Source: Bathynomus jamesi (lineage: Eukaryota > Arthropoda > Malacostraca > Isopoda > Cirolanidae). From it: a stretch of 64,000 bases of DNA. A program made the translations under genes and the position numbers. The notes under the pieces were generated by a model. It was given only the letters and a program-made list of their open reading frames with translations, was not told the origin of the DNA and made no database searches. Below, one piece after another: positions 43,852-54,763 of the stretch (position 1 is the stretch's first letter; every line of letters begins with the position of its first letter). The DNA lies in the NCBI GenBank assembly GCA_023014485.1, contig JAJOZX010009427.1, positions 1-64,000 on the forward strand, in the 5' to 3' direction.

Positions 43852-44130
43852 ACTTGTATGCTACTCTAATAACTTTTATTTTTCAATTTATTTTTATATG
43901 TATCGAACTTAGACAAGAAGGGCAGAGTGCTAAAACCTGGCCAGATTTCCAGTATAAATTTGTATGCTCCTCTTATAAGTTTTATTTTTATTTTTATTTT
44001 TCAATTTATTAATTTTTTTTAATTAACTATAACATTGGTTGGAAACAATTCATTTGATCTTGTGTTGGATTTGAGCAAAGTGCTAAAATCGGTAATTTTT
44101 CACAAATTTGTATGCCTCTCCCACAATTCC
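43815..44130 (+). repeat. Three degenerate tandem units at the 3' end of family 1
   Basis: The end of the coding region (GACAAGAAGGGTAGAACGC, then ACTTGTATGCTACTCT) is repeated at about 43913-43975 (GACAAGAAGGGCAGAGTGC) and, more diverged, at about 44062-44130. Between units are (TTTTTA)-type runs. The minus copy has the same three units at 39720-40030. Confidence 0.75.
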
Positions 44131-44164
44131 TTTAATGTTTAATTTTTATTTTTATTTCCCGTTT

Positions 44165-44223
<59 letters not shown>

Positions 44224-44268
44224 CTGTAACCTATATATAGGCTGTAACTCTTTATGTACTTCAGTGTT

Positions 44269-44300
44269 CCTGAGGATGTCATTAGACGAAAGCGCTTGAG
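44269..44300 (+). ncRNA. Hammerhead-like ribozyme motif, family 1 plus copy
   Basis: CCTGAGGATG, then GTC-ATTA-GAC as a small stem-loop and CGAAAGCG give the core order CUGANGA - stem II - GAAA. An extra U after CUGANGA forms a U-G pair or bulge, and a clear stem III with the cleavage triplet was not found by eye. Penelope elements are known to carry hammerhead motifs in their terminal repeats, which is why I call it. Confidence 0.45.
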
Positions 44301-44338
44301 CACCATTCTGTGTTTCCTTTTCGTTCGTGGTTTTATTC

Positions 44339-44340
<2 letters not shown>

Positions 44341-44390
<50 letters not shown>
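44341..44390. repeat. (TA)n microsatellite
   Basis: Fifty bases of TA between the Penelope-like end and a MITE. Confidence 0.95.
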
Positions 44391-44394
<4 letters not shown>

Positions 44395-44632
44395 GAAACA
44401 AAAGTCCGTTCTCCTGGGGAAATAAGATATAACAGAATTGAACGAGAAAATAGTTTTAAACTGTACATCACAAACAATACAATCAACTTACCAATTAATC
44501 CAGTACATGCTCAAATTGCATTCCATATAGCCGTTGACACATTTCTAATCGTCTCTGACACATTTCTACTCCTTTTTCTCGTTCAATCCTGTTATATCTT
44601 ATTTACCTATAAAAACGGACTTTTGTTACACC

Positions 44633-44633
<1 letters not shown>
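44391..44633. mobile_element. Mariner-type MITE (243 bp)
   Basis: Inverted ends of about 60 bp start GGGTGAAACAAAAGTCCGTT and (C)GGTGTAACAAAAGTCCGTT and share AAATAAGATATAACAG and ATTGAACGAGAAAA. TA microsatellites on both sides. No coding content. Confidence 0.88.
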
Positions 44634-44665
<32 letters not shown>

Positions 44666-44666
<1 letters not shown>

Positions 44667-44760
44667 CCTCGCATTTTTGCAAATGCAAAATTTATCCCTC
44701 ACCAGGATTCGAACTCAGACCCTTTAACTTTAAACGCGAGAGCGTTACGGGTTTCCTTCA
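44666..44760 (-). mobile_element. tRNA-derived SINE fragment (minus strand)
   Basis: On the minus strand, GTAACGCTCTCGCG and GAGTTCGAATCCTGG (B box) lie in tRNA-like spacing, followed by AAATTTTGC. The flank TGCAAAATTTAT is shared with the SINE at 20.25 kb. Confidence 0.55.
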
Positions 44761-44807
44761 GGTGATAAAATGTCGCCAGATTGTTATTAAATTTTTCCTG
44801 TTGTAGC

Positions 44808-44862
44808 AGAATGGTCAACACCCGTATCTCCGAGTCAGAGGGCCCGGGTTCGAAATTTTTGT
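44808..44862 (+). mobile_element. tRNA-like SINE fragment
   Basis: TTGTAGCAGAATGGTCAACA and GGCCCGGGTTCGAA resemble A and B boxes about 30 bases apart. Cut on the right by a Penelope-like repeat. Confidence 0.5.
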
Positions 44863-44877
44863 GTATATATACAGTAT

Positions 44878-45350
44878 AATATTTAGGAGAAATCCAATGA
44901 CAAGGAGAAATGTAAATGCCATGAAAAGTCTTCTTTAATGCGCAACGTTTCGAGCAATACGCTCATCTTCAGGCTGTATGATAACAATGTGAAATTAAAA
45001 TCAATAATTGAATGAAAAACAAGACAAAGAAAATTTCTATAACCTATTCATAAAGGCAAATTTGAAGAGACTGAAAAAAGAGGGTTAAATTCTAAGTTAT
45101 ACAGATTTACATATAAAATTAAGAAGCTATATTTAAATACATATAGTAAATGTGAAATTAATACACTGGAAAAATTAACAATAGTACACTGGAATAATGA
45201 AACTAACTAACCTTTCACTGCAATTTCCGAGGCTAAACTGATTTAAGCAGAGGCAAAACGAGAAAACATAAGATAAGATAAGATAAGATAAGATAAGATG
45301 GTGAGGGCGATTGGGGAAGGGGGGATTATAAGGAATTGGGGAAGGAGGAG
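44878..45350 (-). repeat. Penelope-like family 2 terminal repeat, copy 1
   Basis: About 470 bp, repeated in direct orientation at 47812-48296 and inverted at 50150-50640. Holds the hammerhead-like motif at 44941-44975 and an (AAGAT)n run at 45268-45298. Confidence 0.85.
44941..44977 (-). ncRNA. Hammerhead-like ribozyme motif, family 2
   Basis: Minus strand: CCTGAAGATG, stem GAGC-GTATT-GCTC, CGAAACGTTGCG. Same core order (CUGANGA - stem - GAAA) and the same extra U as in family 1. Repeated at 47874-47910 and 50526-50562. Confidence 0.45.
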
Positions 45351-45353
45351 GGA

Positions 45354-47811
45354 TTATAAGAAGTTTAAAGGGACAGCTGATGAGTCAACATTTAGCGTAG
45401 GGGTCAAAGTTTTAATGTAAAGCGATTCCAAAATTCTGAGTGAGTTGGGACAAGTATTACAACCAAGAATTTTAAAATTGTCTAAAGTGACATCAGTTTT
45501 ACATTTTATACTGTGTTCCCGAATACTAGAAACTTCTTTAGTTTTTAAAATTTTACCTGTTCGGCCACTTATTCCCATATGCGAATAAAATCTAGCCCTG
45601 AGAGAGCGAACAGTGCTGCCAATGTAATTCCCAAGGAGACACCTAGGGCAGGTAAATAAATATACAACACCGCTACGCAACGAGTCAGGGGTTCGATCCT
45701 TCGCTGAGAAAAAGCTACCTAAAGACGTTTTATTAATAAATATGATGCGGAAATCAGTATGATAAAAAAATTTCCTTAACAACTTTGTAAATTTAAGCTT
45801 AAATTCCTTATTCAAAGGACCCATTTCAGGTACCAAGAAATATTTTATATCCTTCGGCACTGTAATACAAGGAAGTTGAGGGCTATAAACATTATTTAAG
45901 AAGGATCTAATTAGTTTATCTACATATTGAACAGGAAAACTATTATTGGTAAAGTATGATCTTAGATTATTAAATTCATCATTAAGTAAGGTAAAACTAG
46001 AGGTCAAATTATATCCTCTGAACAGGAGAGTTTTAATACAAGACATCTTATAGTTGAAATCAGTAAAACTAAAAAAATTCATGCCCAAACCAGTGAAAGT
46101 GGGTTTCCTGTAAACTGATGTAGTAATAGAATCACCGTTTTTCGAAATTAAAAGATCTAAAAAGGGAAGGGAGCCATTTTTCTCAGTTTCCATTGTATAC
46201 GTTATATTGGGGTGCAAAGAATTTAGGAAGTTAAAGAATTGTTGCGCTTGTACCGCATTATCAAAGACAGCTATCGAATCATCAACGAAGCGTCGATAGA
46301 AAATTGGCTTGAGATGAGTGGGAGATTGACTAAAAATTACACTTTCTAAATGAGTCATAAAAAAATCAGCTGCTAACGGTCCGACAGGTGATCCCATCCC
46401 TACACCATCAATTTGTTGGTAAACCTTATTGTTGAAAGTAAAATAGCATTGTTTGAAGACCAATTCTAAAAGTTCCTTAAAATGAGACAATGAAAAACCA
46501 TGAAAAATATCAACCGAGCTGAAAACCCTATCTAAAATAATGGCAATAGTTTCAGATACAGGTACATTTGTGAAAAGCGACTTTACATCAAAACTGACAA
46601 AAAACTTTTTTGAATCGAAGTTCTCACCAAGAAGGTCTTTTTGGAATTCAAACGAGTTATTTATAGTGTAAGCATTTTTCGCAAAGGGTGACAGGAGACG
46701 AACAACAAATTTTGCCAATTGAAAGGTGGGTAAGTTATACGAAGCTAAATAGGACGGAGAGGTGTTCCAACTTTATGGATTTTAGGCAAACAGTATAATT
46801 GAGCAAGATTTGCACCAGATGCGAACAACTGAGAGTAAGTATCGTTTTTTATTATCTTTAAGGACTTTAGTCGTGACAGAAATCTATTAACCTGGTCTTC
46901 TAACCTTACAATGACTTTATTGACAGGTTCAAGAATTTGTTTGAATTTAGTAAGATCACTTAGGATTTCATTAGTTTTGTTTATGTAGTCCGATTTATTC
47001 AAAATAACCACTCCGTTACCCTTGTCCGGTCTAGTCACGACAATCTCCTGGTTCTTTGCCAAATTCTTAATACACTGCAAATCACTCTTCCTAAATATGA
47101 AAGATTGAAATTTAAGATTTCTAAGTTTAGAAAAAATTCTTGAGTTAGATTTGCGAACTGACATTTGAAATTATTGAATTCACCCACATGGGGAACATTT
47201 TTCAAGCCATTAAAAAATTTTTCAAAGTAAAGAAAAAACGAAGGCTTATATATTTGGAACAACGGAAGCTTAAATTGCAAACCAAGTGACAGTAAAAACT
47301 TTTCCCGAGGGGAGAGTGTGTAACTAGAAAGATTCGAAATTACCTTATCTGAATTGAAAAAATTTGGTGAATTCATTCCCAAAGCCTTTAACTTACGTTC
47401 ATGTGTTTCCAAGATGGTAGAGTGAAATTTTTCTAATTCACGTTGTACAAGAGAAATTATTAATAAATAGTCCAACAACGAAAAGGTATTTTTAAGAGTA
47501 GTTATATAATGCCCAAGAGACTTATTATGCGAGTCTGAAATTTTGATTTTATAATTAATTTCATTATTTAATAAATATTCCAGGGACGATTGATAAAATT
47601 CAGAGTCATATAGATTGTCACGGTAGAGTTTGAAGTAAACAAATTTCGGGAAAACCCTGCAGGTCCGACACATTTCAAGAAAATAACAGTCCAGTTTTGA
47701 CTTGAGAAACTTTCGTGAAGTCTTCCAAACATGGCGATAAGCCCTAAGGCCATCTTGTCCATACCTTGAGTATATATAATCATGCGGGTTGCTTCTACAG
47801 AGCTTCAATTT
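45354..47811 (-). mobile_element. Penelope-like element, family 2, minus copy
   Basis: Coding body between two direct terminal repeats (44878-45350 and 47812-48296). Nearly complete, with an N-terminal region missing from the plus copy. Confidence 0.88.
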
Positions 47812-47856
47812 AATATTTAGGAGAAATCCAATGACAAGGAGAAATGTAAATGCCAT
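45354..47856 (-). pseudogene. Penelope-like RT and GIY-YIG protein, family 2, minus copy
   Basis: N-terminal block from about 47790 (SNPHDYIYSRYGQDGLRAYR) through LSPREKFLLSLGLQFKLPLF shifts frame near 47110-47160 to VVTRPDKGNGVVILNKSDY and LYCLPKIHKVGTPLRPI, then shifts again near 46735. The last block (46718-45354, 454 residues) is open and has FDVKSLFTNVPVSETI, GVGMGSPVGPLAADFFM, FYRRFVDDSIAVF (catalytic Asp pair intact), SLPFLDLLISKNGDS, and the GIY-YIG module GVVYLFTCPRCLLGNYIGST with RSLRARFYSHMG. About 900 residues in total, normal for the family. Confidence 0.9.
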
Positions 47857-48296
47857 GAAAAGTCTTCTTTAATGCGCAACGTTTCGAGCAATACGCTCAT
47901 CTTCAGGCTGTATGATAACAATGTGAAATTAAAATCAATAATTGAATGAAAAACAAGACAAAGAAAATTTCTATAACCTATTCATAAAGGCAAATTTTAA
48001 GAGACTGAAAAAAGAGGGTTAAATTCTAAGTTATACAGATTTACATATAAAATTAAGAAGCTATTTTTAAATACATATAGTAAATGTGAAATTAATACAC
48101 TGGAAAAATTAACAATAGTACACTGGAATAATGAAACTAACTAACCTTTCACTGCAATTTCCGAGGCTAAACTGATTTAAGCAGAGGCAAAACGAGAAAA
48201 CATAAGATAAGATAAGATAAGATAAGATAAGATAAGAAAAGATGGTGAGGGTGATTGGGGAAGGGGGGATTATAAGGAATTGGGGAAGGAGGAGGC
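47812..48296 (-). repeat. Penelope-like family 2 terminal repeat, copy 2
   Basis: Direct copy of 44878-45350, with the hammerhead-like motif at 47874-47910 and the (AAGAT)n run at 48205-48242. It stops at 48296 where the inverted partner begins. Confidence 0.85.
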
Positions 48297-50146
48297 TTGA
48301 AAAATGTTCCCCATGTGGGTGAATTCAATAATTTCAAATGTCAGTTCGCAAATCTAACTCAAGAATTTTTTCATAAACTTAGAAATCTTAAATTTCAATC
48401 TTTCATATTTAGGAAGAGTGATTTGCAGTGTATTAAGAATTTGGCAAAGAACCAGGAGATTGTCGTGACTAGACCGGACAAGGGTAACGGAGTGGTTATT
48501 TTGAATAAATCGGACTACATAAACAAAACTAATGAAATCCTAAGTGATCTTACTAAATTCAAACAAATTCTTGAACCTGTCAATAAAGTCATTGTAAGGT
48601 TAGAAGACCAGGTTAATAGATTTCTGTCACGACTAAAGTCCTTAAAGATAATAAAAACGATACTTACTCTCAGTTGTTCGCATCTGGTGCAAATCTTGCT
48701 CAATTATACTGTTTGCCTAAAATCCATAAAGTTGGAACACCTCTCCGTCCTATTTTAGCTTCGTATAACTTACCCACCTTTCAATTGGAAAATTTGTTGT
48801 TCGTCTCCTGTCACCCTTTGCGAAAAATGCTTACACTATAAATAACTCGTTTGAATTCCAAAAAGACCTTCTTGGTGAGAACTTCGATTCAAAAAAGTTT
48901 TTTGTCAGTTTTGATGTAAAGTCGCTTTTCACAAATGTACCTGTATCTGAAACTATTGCCATTATTTTAGATAGGGTTTTCAGCTCGGTTGATATTTTTC
49001 ATGGTTTTTCATTGTCTCATTTTAAGGAACTTTTAGAATTGGTCTTCAAACAATGCTATTTTACTTTCAACAATAAGGTTTACCAACAAATTGATGGTGT
49101 AGGGATGGGATCACCTGTCGGACCGTTAGCAGCTGATTTTTTATGACTCATTTAGAAAGTGTAATTTTTAGTCAATCTCCCACTCATCTCAAGCCAATTT
49201 TCTATCGACGCTTCGTTGATGATTCGATAGCTGTCTTTGATAATGCGGTACAAGCGCAACAATTCTTTAACTTCCTAAATTCTTTGCACCCCAATATAAC
49301 GTATACAATGGAAACTGAGAAAAATGGCTCCCTCCCTTTTTAGATCTTTTAATTTCGAAAAACGGTGATTCTATTACTACATCAGTTTACAGGAAACCCA
49401 CTTTCACTGGTTTGGGCATGAATTTTTTTAGTTTTACTGATTTCAACTATAAGATGTCTTGTATTAAAACTCTCCTGTTCAGAGGATATAATTTGACCTC
49501 TAGTTTTACCTTACTTAATGATGAATTTAATAATCTAAGATCATACTTTACCAATAATAGTTTTCCTGTTCAATATGTAGATAAACTAATTAGATCCTTC
49601 TTAAATAATGTTTATAGCCCTCAACTTCCTTGTATTACAGTGCCGAAGGATATAAAATATTTCTTGGTACCTGAAATGGGTCCTTTGAATAAGGAATTTA
49701 AGCTTAAATTTACAAAGTTGTTAAGGAAATTTTTTTATCATACTGATTTCCGCATCATATTTATTAATAAAACGTCTTTAGGTAGCTTTTTCTCAGCGAA
49801 GGATCGAACCCCTGACTCGTTGCGTAGCGGTGTTGTATATTTATTTACCTGCCCTAGGTGTCTCCTTGGGAATTACATTGGCAGCACTGTTCGCTCTCTC
49901 AGGGCTAGATTTTATTCGCATATGGGAATAAGTGGCCGAACAGGTAAAATTTTAAAAACTAAAGAAGTTTCTAGTATTCGGGAACACAGTATAAAATGTA
50001 AAACTGATGTCACTTTAGACAATTTTAAAATTCTTGGTTGTAATACTTGTCCCAACTCACTCAGAATTTTGGAATCGCTTTACATTAAAACTTTGACCCC
50101 TACGCTAAATGTTGACTCATCAGCTGTCCCTTTAAACTTCTTATAA
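48297..50146 (+). pseudogene. Penelope-like RT and GIY-YIG protein, family 2, plus copy
   Basis: 5'-truncated. It carries VVTRPDKGNGVVILNKSDY, FDVKSLFTNVPVSETI, FYRRFVDDSIAVF and the GIY-YIG module. Relative to the minus copy, the frame-breaking differences I could place are single-base losses in homopolymers: near 48654 (A run), 49140 (T run) and 49335 (CCTTCC to CCTCC). From 49412 the frame is open for 244 residues and identical to the minus copy at the protein level as far as I compared. Confidence 0.9.
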
Positions 50147-50149
50147 TCC

Positions 50150-50640
50150 CTCCTCCTTCCCCAATTCCTTATAATCCCCCCTTCCCCAATCGCCCTCACC
50201 ATCTTATCTTATCTTATCTTATCTTATCTTATGTTTTCTCGTTTTGCCTCTGCTTAAATCAGTTTAGCCTCGGAAATTGCAGTGAAAGGTTAGTTAGTTT
50301 CATTATTCCAGTGTACTATTGTTAATTTTTCCAGTGTATTAATTTCACATTTACTATATGTATTTAAAAATAGCTTCTTAATTTTATATGTAAACCTGTA
50401 TAACTTAGAATTTAACCCTCTTTTTTCAGTCTCTTAAAATTTGCCTTTATGAATAGGTTATAGAAATTTTCTTTGTCTTGTTTTTCATTCAATTATTGAT
50501 TTTAATTTCACATTGTTATCATACAGCCTGAAGATGAGCGTATTGCTCGAAACGTTGCGCATTAAAGAAGACTTTTCATGGCATTTACATTTCTCCTTGT
50601 CATTGGATTTCTCCTAAATATTAAATTGAAGCTCTGTAGA
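50150..50640 (+). repeat. Penelope-like family 2 terminal repeat, copy 3 (inverted)
   Basis: Inverse of copies 1 and 2, with the (ATCTT)n run at 50203-50232 and the hammerhead-like motif at 50526-50562. Confidence 0.85.
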
Positions 50641-50689
50641 AGCAACCCGCATGATTATATATACAGTATATATATATATATATGAAAAT

Positions 50690-52505
50690 GAAGATGAAAA
50701 TGAAAAGGTTTGTTGGCACCCTACAAGTCCTACATATAATCAATATGACAAATATTATTAGTACAATGACAGTTCACATACTAAGGATAAAAATATATAC
50801 ACTTGATTAGAAATAATACAGTAATGTCAAAGTTAAGTGGAGCTACAGACAGACGTTTTCGTACCAAGAAGTCCATAGCTTAGAGGATAAACTGCAGGAC
50901 TTATGGATAGCTTGGATAATCGGGTTGGTTGAGTTTTTAATTCTTTGTATTAGACTGTATTGAGCACGTCTTGTTGCCTCTGGGAAGTTCGGGACATTGC
51001 TGGTAGAAAACATTTGCGAAGCTGAGCATCTTGGGGGTAATTTATGTCAGAGTCTAAAAGACCTGTTGTACAGCAAATTTAGAGTTCTGTCAGAAACTTT
51101 TTTATAATTCACCCAGAGTTACTGTCCGTGTATATTACTGCAGAAAGTACGAAAGAGTGTCTTCAGCTTTACTTGTACAGAACCGTAAGTTCCTTAAACC
51201 ATATTCGCTTTAGCACAAAGGCTTCGAGATTGTTTTCTTATATCCGAGTCATCACTCAAGGAGCTGGTAATAGTTTGACCCAAATACTTAAACTCTTGTA
51301 CAACATCCCACTTTTGTCTCATTAAATGAAGCAATTAATCCGTCAATATACACATTAAACAGCATAGGTGAGAGCAAGGAGCCTTGTCTCACACCGCAAG
51401 AGGAGCCAAAACATTCGGATAGTACATTGCTCCACCTAACAGTAAAAGACTGGTGGGAATACCAAAATTTCAATAAATTTAATATGTACATGGGAACCGT
51501 CCTGTCTTCTAGTTTTTAAAATAAAATATTGTGGTTCACTCTATCATATGCCTTACTTATATTTAGGAAACAGCTATAAATAGTTGAATTGCTGTCAATG
51601 TATTTAGATATTGTTTCTTTAAGTACATAGATACATAGGTTAGTTGAGTGGGACCTTTTATCTCTTTCGCTCACGAATTATGACATAGGGTAAAAAAGAA
51701 ATTGGCTTTATGTATGGTTATCTAAGAATCAATATGGTTTATTTTTCAGCTACGCAATTGTCTACCCAGTGAGTGAAAGGATTAAAACCAAACTGATTAG
51801 ATGTCCATAGGTAATCATTTAATCGGAGTAACAAGAGTTTTTCTAGTAGTTTCGTGAAGCAGGAAGCGACAGCAATAGGCCTGTAATTATTGCTGGACAG
51901 AATGTCTCCATACTTATTTTTGACCAGGGATATGGCTATGAGCAACCATGGCTGATAAGAGCAATAATATATGCAGACATACTACGTCATTGGCATATTT
52001 TAAGTGCTCATTCGATAGGTCATCTACCCCTGACGCAGAACCAGTCTTTAACTCTTTAATTAACTTCTTTACTTCAGGAACTGATATCAAAGTATTTTCC
52101 CTTGTCCCTCCCACAGGCGTTTCGCTGCAATCTATCTTTAGATTATCCCTACTCACACTGTTAAGAATGTTAGAGTAGTAGTTTTTCCACAGCTTTGCAA
52201 TTTCATCCTCCCCCGACACCCCCATCGATTGTCGGAGGGAGGACACTTTTGACACCCGTTTGATTCTTAACAAATTTCCAAAATTTGTTATTATCGTTAT
52301 TTATGCGAGCTTCACAGACTTTTGATGCTCGAATAGACTCTTCTTCCTGTTTACATCACCTTATGGCCGCCTTATACTAACCCCTATATCTACACATATT
52401 CATGTATACTGGTCCTAATCTGGGTCTACCATGAATGCACCACAAATCATAGGCGTTTTTCGATTCCCTCTTCAGGGGGCAATAAAATCATTCCATCCAG
52501 GAATA
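50690..52505 (-). pseudogene. LINE ORF2 fragment, second copy of the 31-35 kb family
   Basis: Reading on the minus strand from 52505: PGWNDFIAP-type linker, EIAKLWKNYYSNILN, VKKLIKELKTGSASGVDDLS, SNNYRPIAVASCFTKLLEKL, a break at about 51650-51780, then SSCGVRQGSLLSPMLFNVYI. The palm YxDD region is deleted, and the next recognisable block (51290-50850) is a C-terminal EFKYLGQTITSSLSDDSDIR and RRCSASQMFSTSNVPNFP, with stops. The 3' end near 50690 has a TTTTCA-type tail. It supplies the C-terminus absent from the other copy. Confidence 0.75.
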
Positions 52506-52517
52506 ATCTTAGTATGA

Positions 52518-52541
52518 TATATATATATATATATTATATAT

Positions 52542-52609
<68 letters not shown>
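52518..52609. repeat. (TA)n(GA)n microsatellite
   Basis: TA run then GA run at 52561-52609. Confidence 0.95.
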
Positions 52610-52612
<3 letters not shown>

Positions 52613-52975
52613 TGAAGCAAAGAAAGCGTTTCAAGTACATTAGAGTGATTGTTGATATCATATCAAAAAATGTGTAGTTGCGATATTCCATCGTTAAGAT
52701 CTGTTCAAAGATGGTACGTAATAGTGTAAATATGTGACACTTGAACTTCATTCCTTTTTATATAATGGAGGACATAGGATATACAGTAACAGCATTTAAT
52801 ATCAATCTGCAAAACGAGGCTAACCCACCGCGTGTCCCAAAACTTTTTGCGGCACACACACAAATTTTTTTATTATGTTATGTTATTATTTTATTATTTC
52901 ATTTTATTTTCATTTTACTCAGTTTTTTTAGGCTTTCTTTTATGCTCTAATCTTGTTACAATTTGACGGACGGAA
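52610..52975. other. Intergenic, nothing recognised
   Basis: AT-rich, no element ends or coding signal seen. Confidence 0.5.
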
Positions 52976-53044
52976 AAGGAATATATATATATATATATAT
53001 ATATATGGTGGTTATATATATATATATAAAATAATATGAAAAGG

Positions 53045-54122
53045 TAGGCATACATGGTAGGTTTTCTGTAAAATTCAATGTAGGCTCCAACTCTTTCCAC
53101 CAGCTTCTGGAGCCGCCCAGGAATGGCGTCCACTGACTTTAGCAGGAACTCCGGCGGGATGGAGGACATGACTTCCCGAATTCGGTCCTCCAGTTCTTCC
53201 AATGTCCTCGGTTTGGTGCGGTAGACTTCTTCCTTTACCCACCCCCAAAGAAAGAAGTCGCACGGTGTCAAGTCGGGGCTCCTGGCTGGCCATTGATGTG
53301 GACCACGACGACCCATCCAACGCCCAGGGAAGTGGGCATCCAGCCACTCACGGACAACAAGAGCGAAGTGCGGAGGGGCGCCATCTTGCATAAATATCAG
53401 ATCGTCGAGTTCTCCCATGTGCTGACAACCGGCCAGACCTCGTTTCGCAACATAGCAAGGTACCGCTCAGCATTCATGGTGTTGCGCAGAAGGAACGGGC
53501 CCACAACCTGATCTGAGGTCATACCACACCACACCGTTACACTGAACCGATTCTGCCGTTTTTCAGCGGTAACCATGGGATCCTCTCCTGCCCAGTAGTG
53601 GCAATTGTGGCGGTTGACAAAGCCTCCGACGTGGAACACCGCCTCGTCGCTCCAGAGGATGTTGCGGAAGAGATGGGGCCAGTCTTCATGCCAAGCCAGC
53701 ATGATTTCCCCGAACTCCATGCGAATGTCGCAGTCCTCGTCCGAGAGAGATTGGCAGTAATGCGGCTTCCACGCACGCCAGTTCAGCTCCTTCTTCAGCA
53801 CAGTTCGCACTGAGTAGCGGGAGAGTCCACTTTCCCGAGCTGCCTGGCGAGTTGACTTTCGTGGACTCCGTGCGAACATTTCCTGAACTGCCTGCACCGT
53901 CTCCTGGGCCCTGGATGTCGAAGGGCGACCACATCTTCGAACATCTGCCACAGACCCCGTGGTCATGAGCTTCGAGTGGCAGTTCTTGATTGTTTTCGGG
54001 TCCACTTGGGCACGTGGTCCGTGAATGGCCCGCCACCATCTTTGAACTCGAACGACAGATTGCCAAACTTCGTACCGTGCCGCCAACTGGGCACGCTCAG
54101 GCAGTGTTAAACGCTCAGCCAT
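53045..54122 (-). pseudogene. DD41D mariner transposase, single frameshift
   Basis: Starts MAERLTLPERAQLAARYEVW at 54122. The DNA-binding half has RRCGRPSTS as linker and ARESGLSRYSVRTVLKKELN. The core has ILWSDEAVFHVGG (first Asp), VTVWCGMTSDQVVGPFLL, then after one frame shift near 53410 FMQDGAPPHFALVV (second Asp) and ARSPDLTPCDFFLWGWVK (third Asp). The gap of 41 residues gives DD41D. The frame then continues to PGRLQKLVERVGAYIEF and runs into microsatellite translation, so the true stop was probably lost or lies near 53045. GC content is clearly higher than the surroundings, suggesting a recent arrival. Confidence 0.88.
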
Positions 54123-54160
54123 GTTACCCTTCAATCTGAAATAAAAAAAAAAATGAACGT
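53045..54160 (-). mobile_element. DD41D mariner, minus strand, nearly intact gene
   Basis: Defined by its transposase; terminal inverted repeats were not found by eye, and the left side runs into TA microsatellites (52980-53030). Confidence 0.75.
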
Positions 54161-54246
54161 TACAATTGTACCACTTTAGAGAACACAAAGAGAACACTTT
54201 AGAGAAAAAAAGATTACCGTTACAATTGTACCACTTTAGAGAACAC
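54159..54246. repeat. 60-bp tandem duplication upstream of the mariner gene
   Basis: GTTACAATTGTACCACTTTA plus GAGAACAC at 54159-54186 recurs at 54219-54246. Confidence 0.9.
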
Positions 54247-54763
54247 ACCATAACAATATAACAATACAATCACTCTGTCTTTGTCATATTATTACTAAGC
54301 TCATCGGCGTCTTCATATGTGGTAACCGAATAGCACAGTCTTCAGTTGATAATATATTTTAAATTGTAAAGCCCTTGTAAATTCTGGAATTATAACTTCA
54401 GTCATTAGTAATCATTATCCTACTTACATTATATACAATAATGTACAGACTACTGTACTTGCAGAACAACCATAGCATATAGAATATTTTCTGAGGTTAA
54501 CAAAAGAAAATCTATTGAGGCTGTAGGAAATTCCCAATTGGACTGTGCTGATACCACGGACAACGCAGACCATATCTTTCAGCTCCTCTATGACTCCTTT
54601 GATATTTTTAACAACTGCTTTCCTTTAAGGAGAAAACAATTTCTCCCATAAGTATGGCAAAACTGTGGATCACTCCAGATATCATTAATTTAGTTAAAAA
54701 TAGAAACAAATTGTTCAAACTGCAACTACAATATAAAATCCTAAACTACCGTATACACAATAC

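Larger units (their letters stand above)
42081..44335 (+). mobile_element. Penelope-like element, family 1, plus copy
   Basis: Mirror partner of the minus copy. The shared sequence starts with the codons for FNIV near 42080 and runs through three tandem 3' units to the hammerhead-like motif at 44269. Flanked by TA microsatellites at its 3' end, like its partner. Confidence 0.85.
48297..50640 (+). mobile_element. Penelope-like element, family 2, plus copy
   Basis: Starts inside the coding region (codons for LKNVPHVGEF) directly at the end of the upstream terminal repeat, and ends with its own terminal repeat (50150-50640). Nearly identical to the minus copy. Confidence 0.88.
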
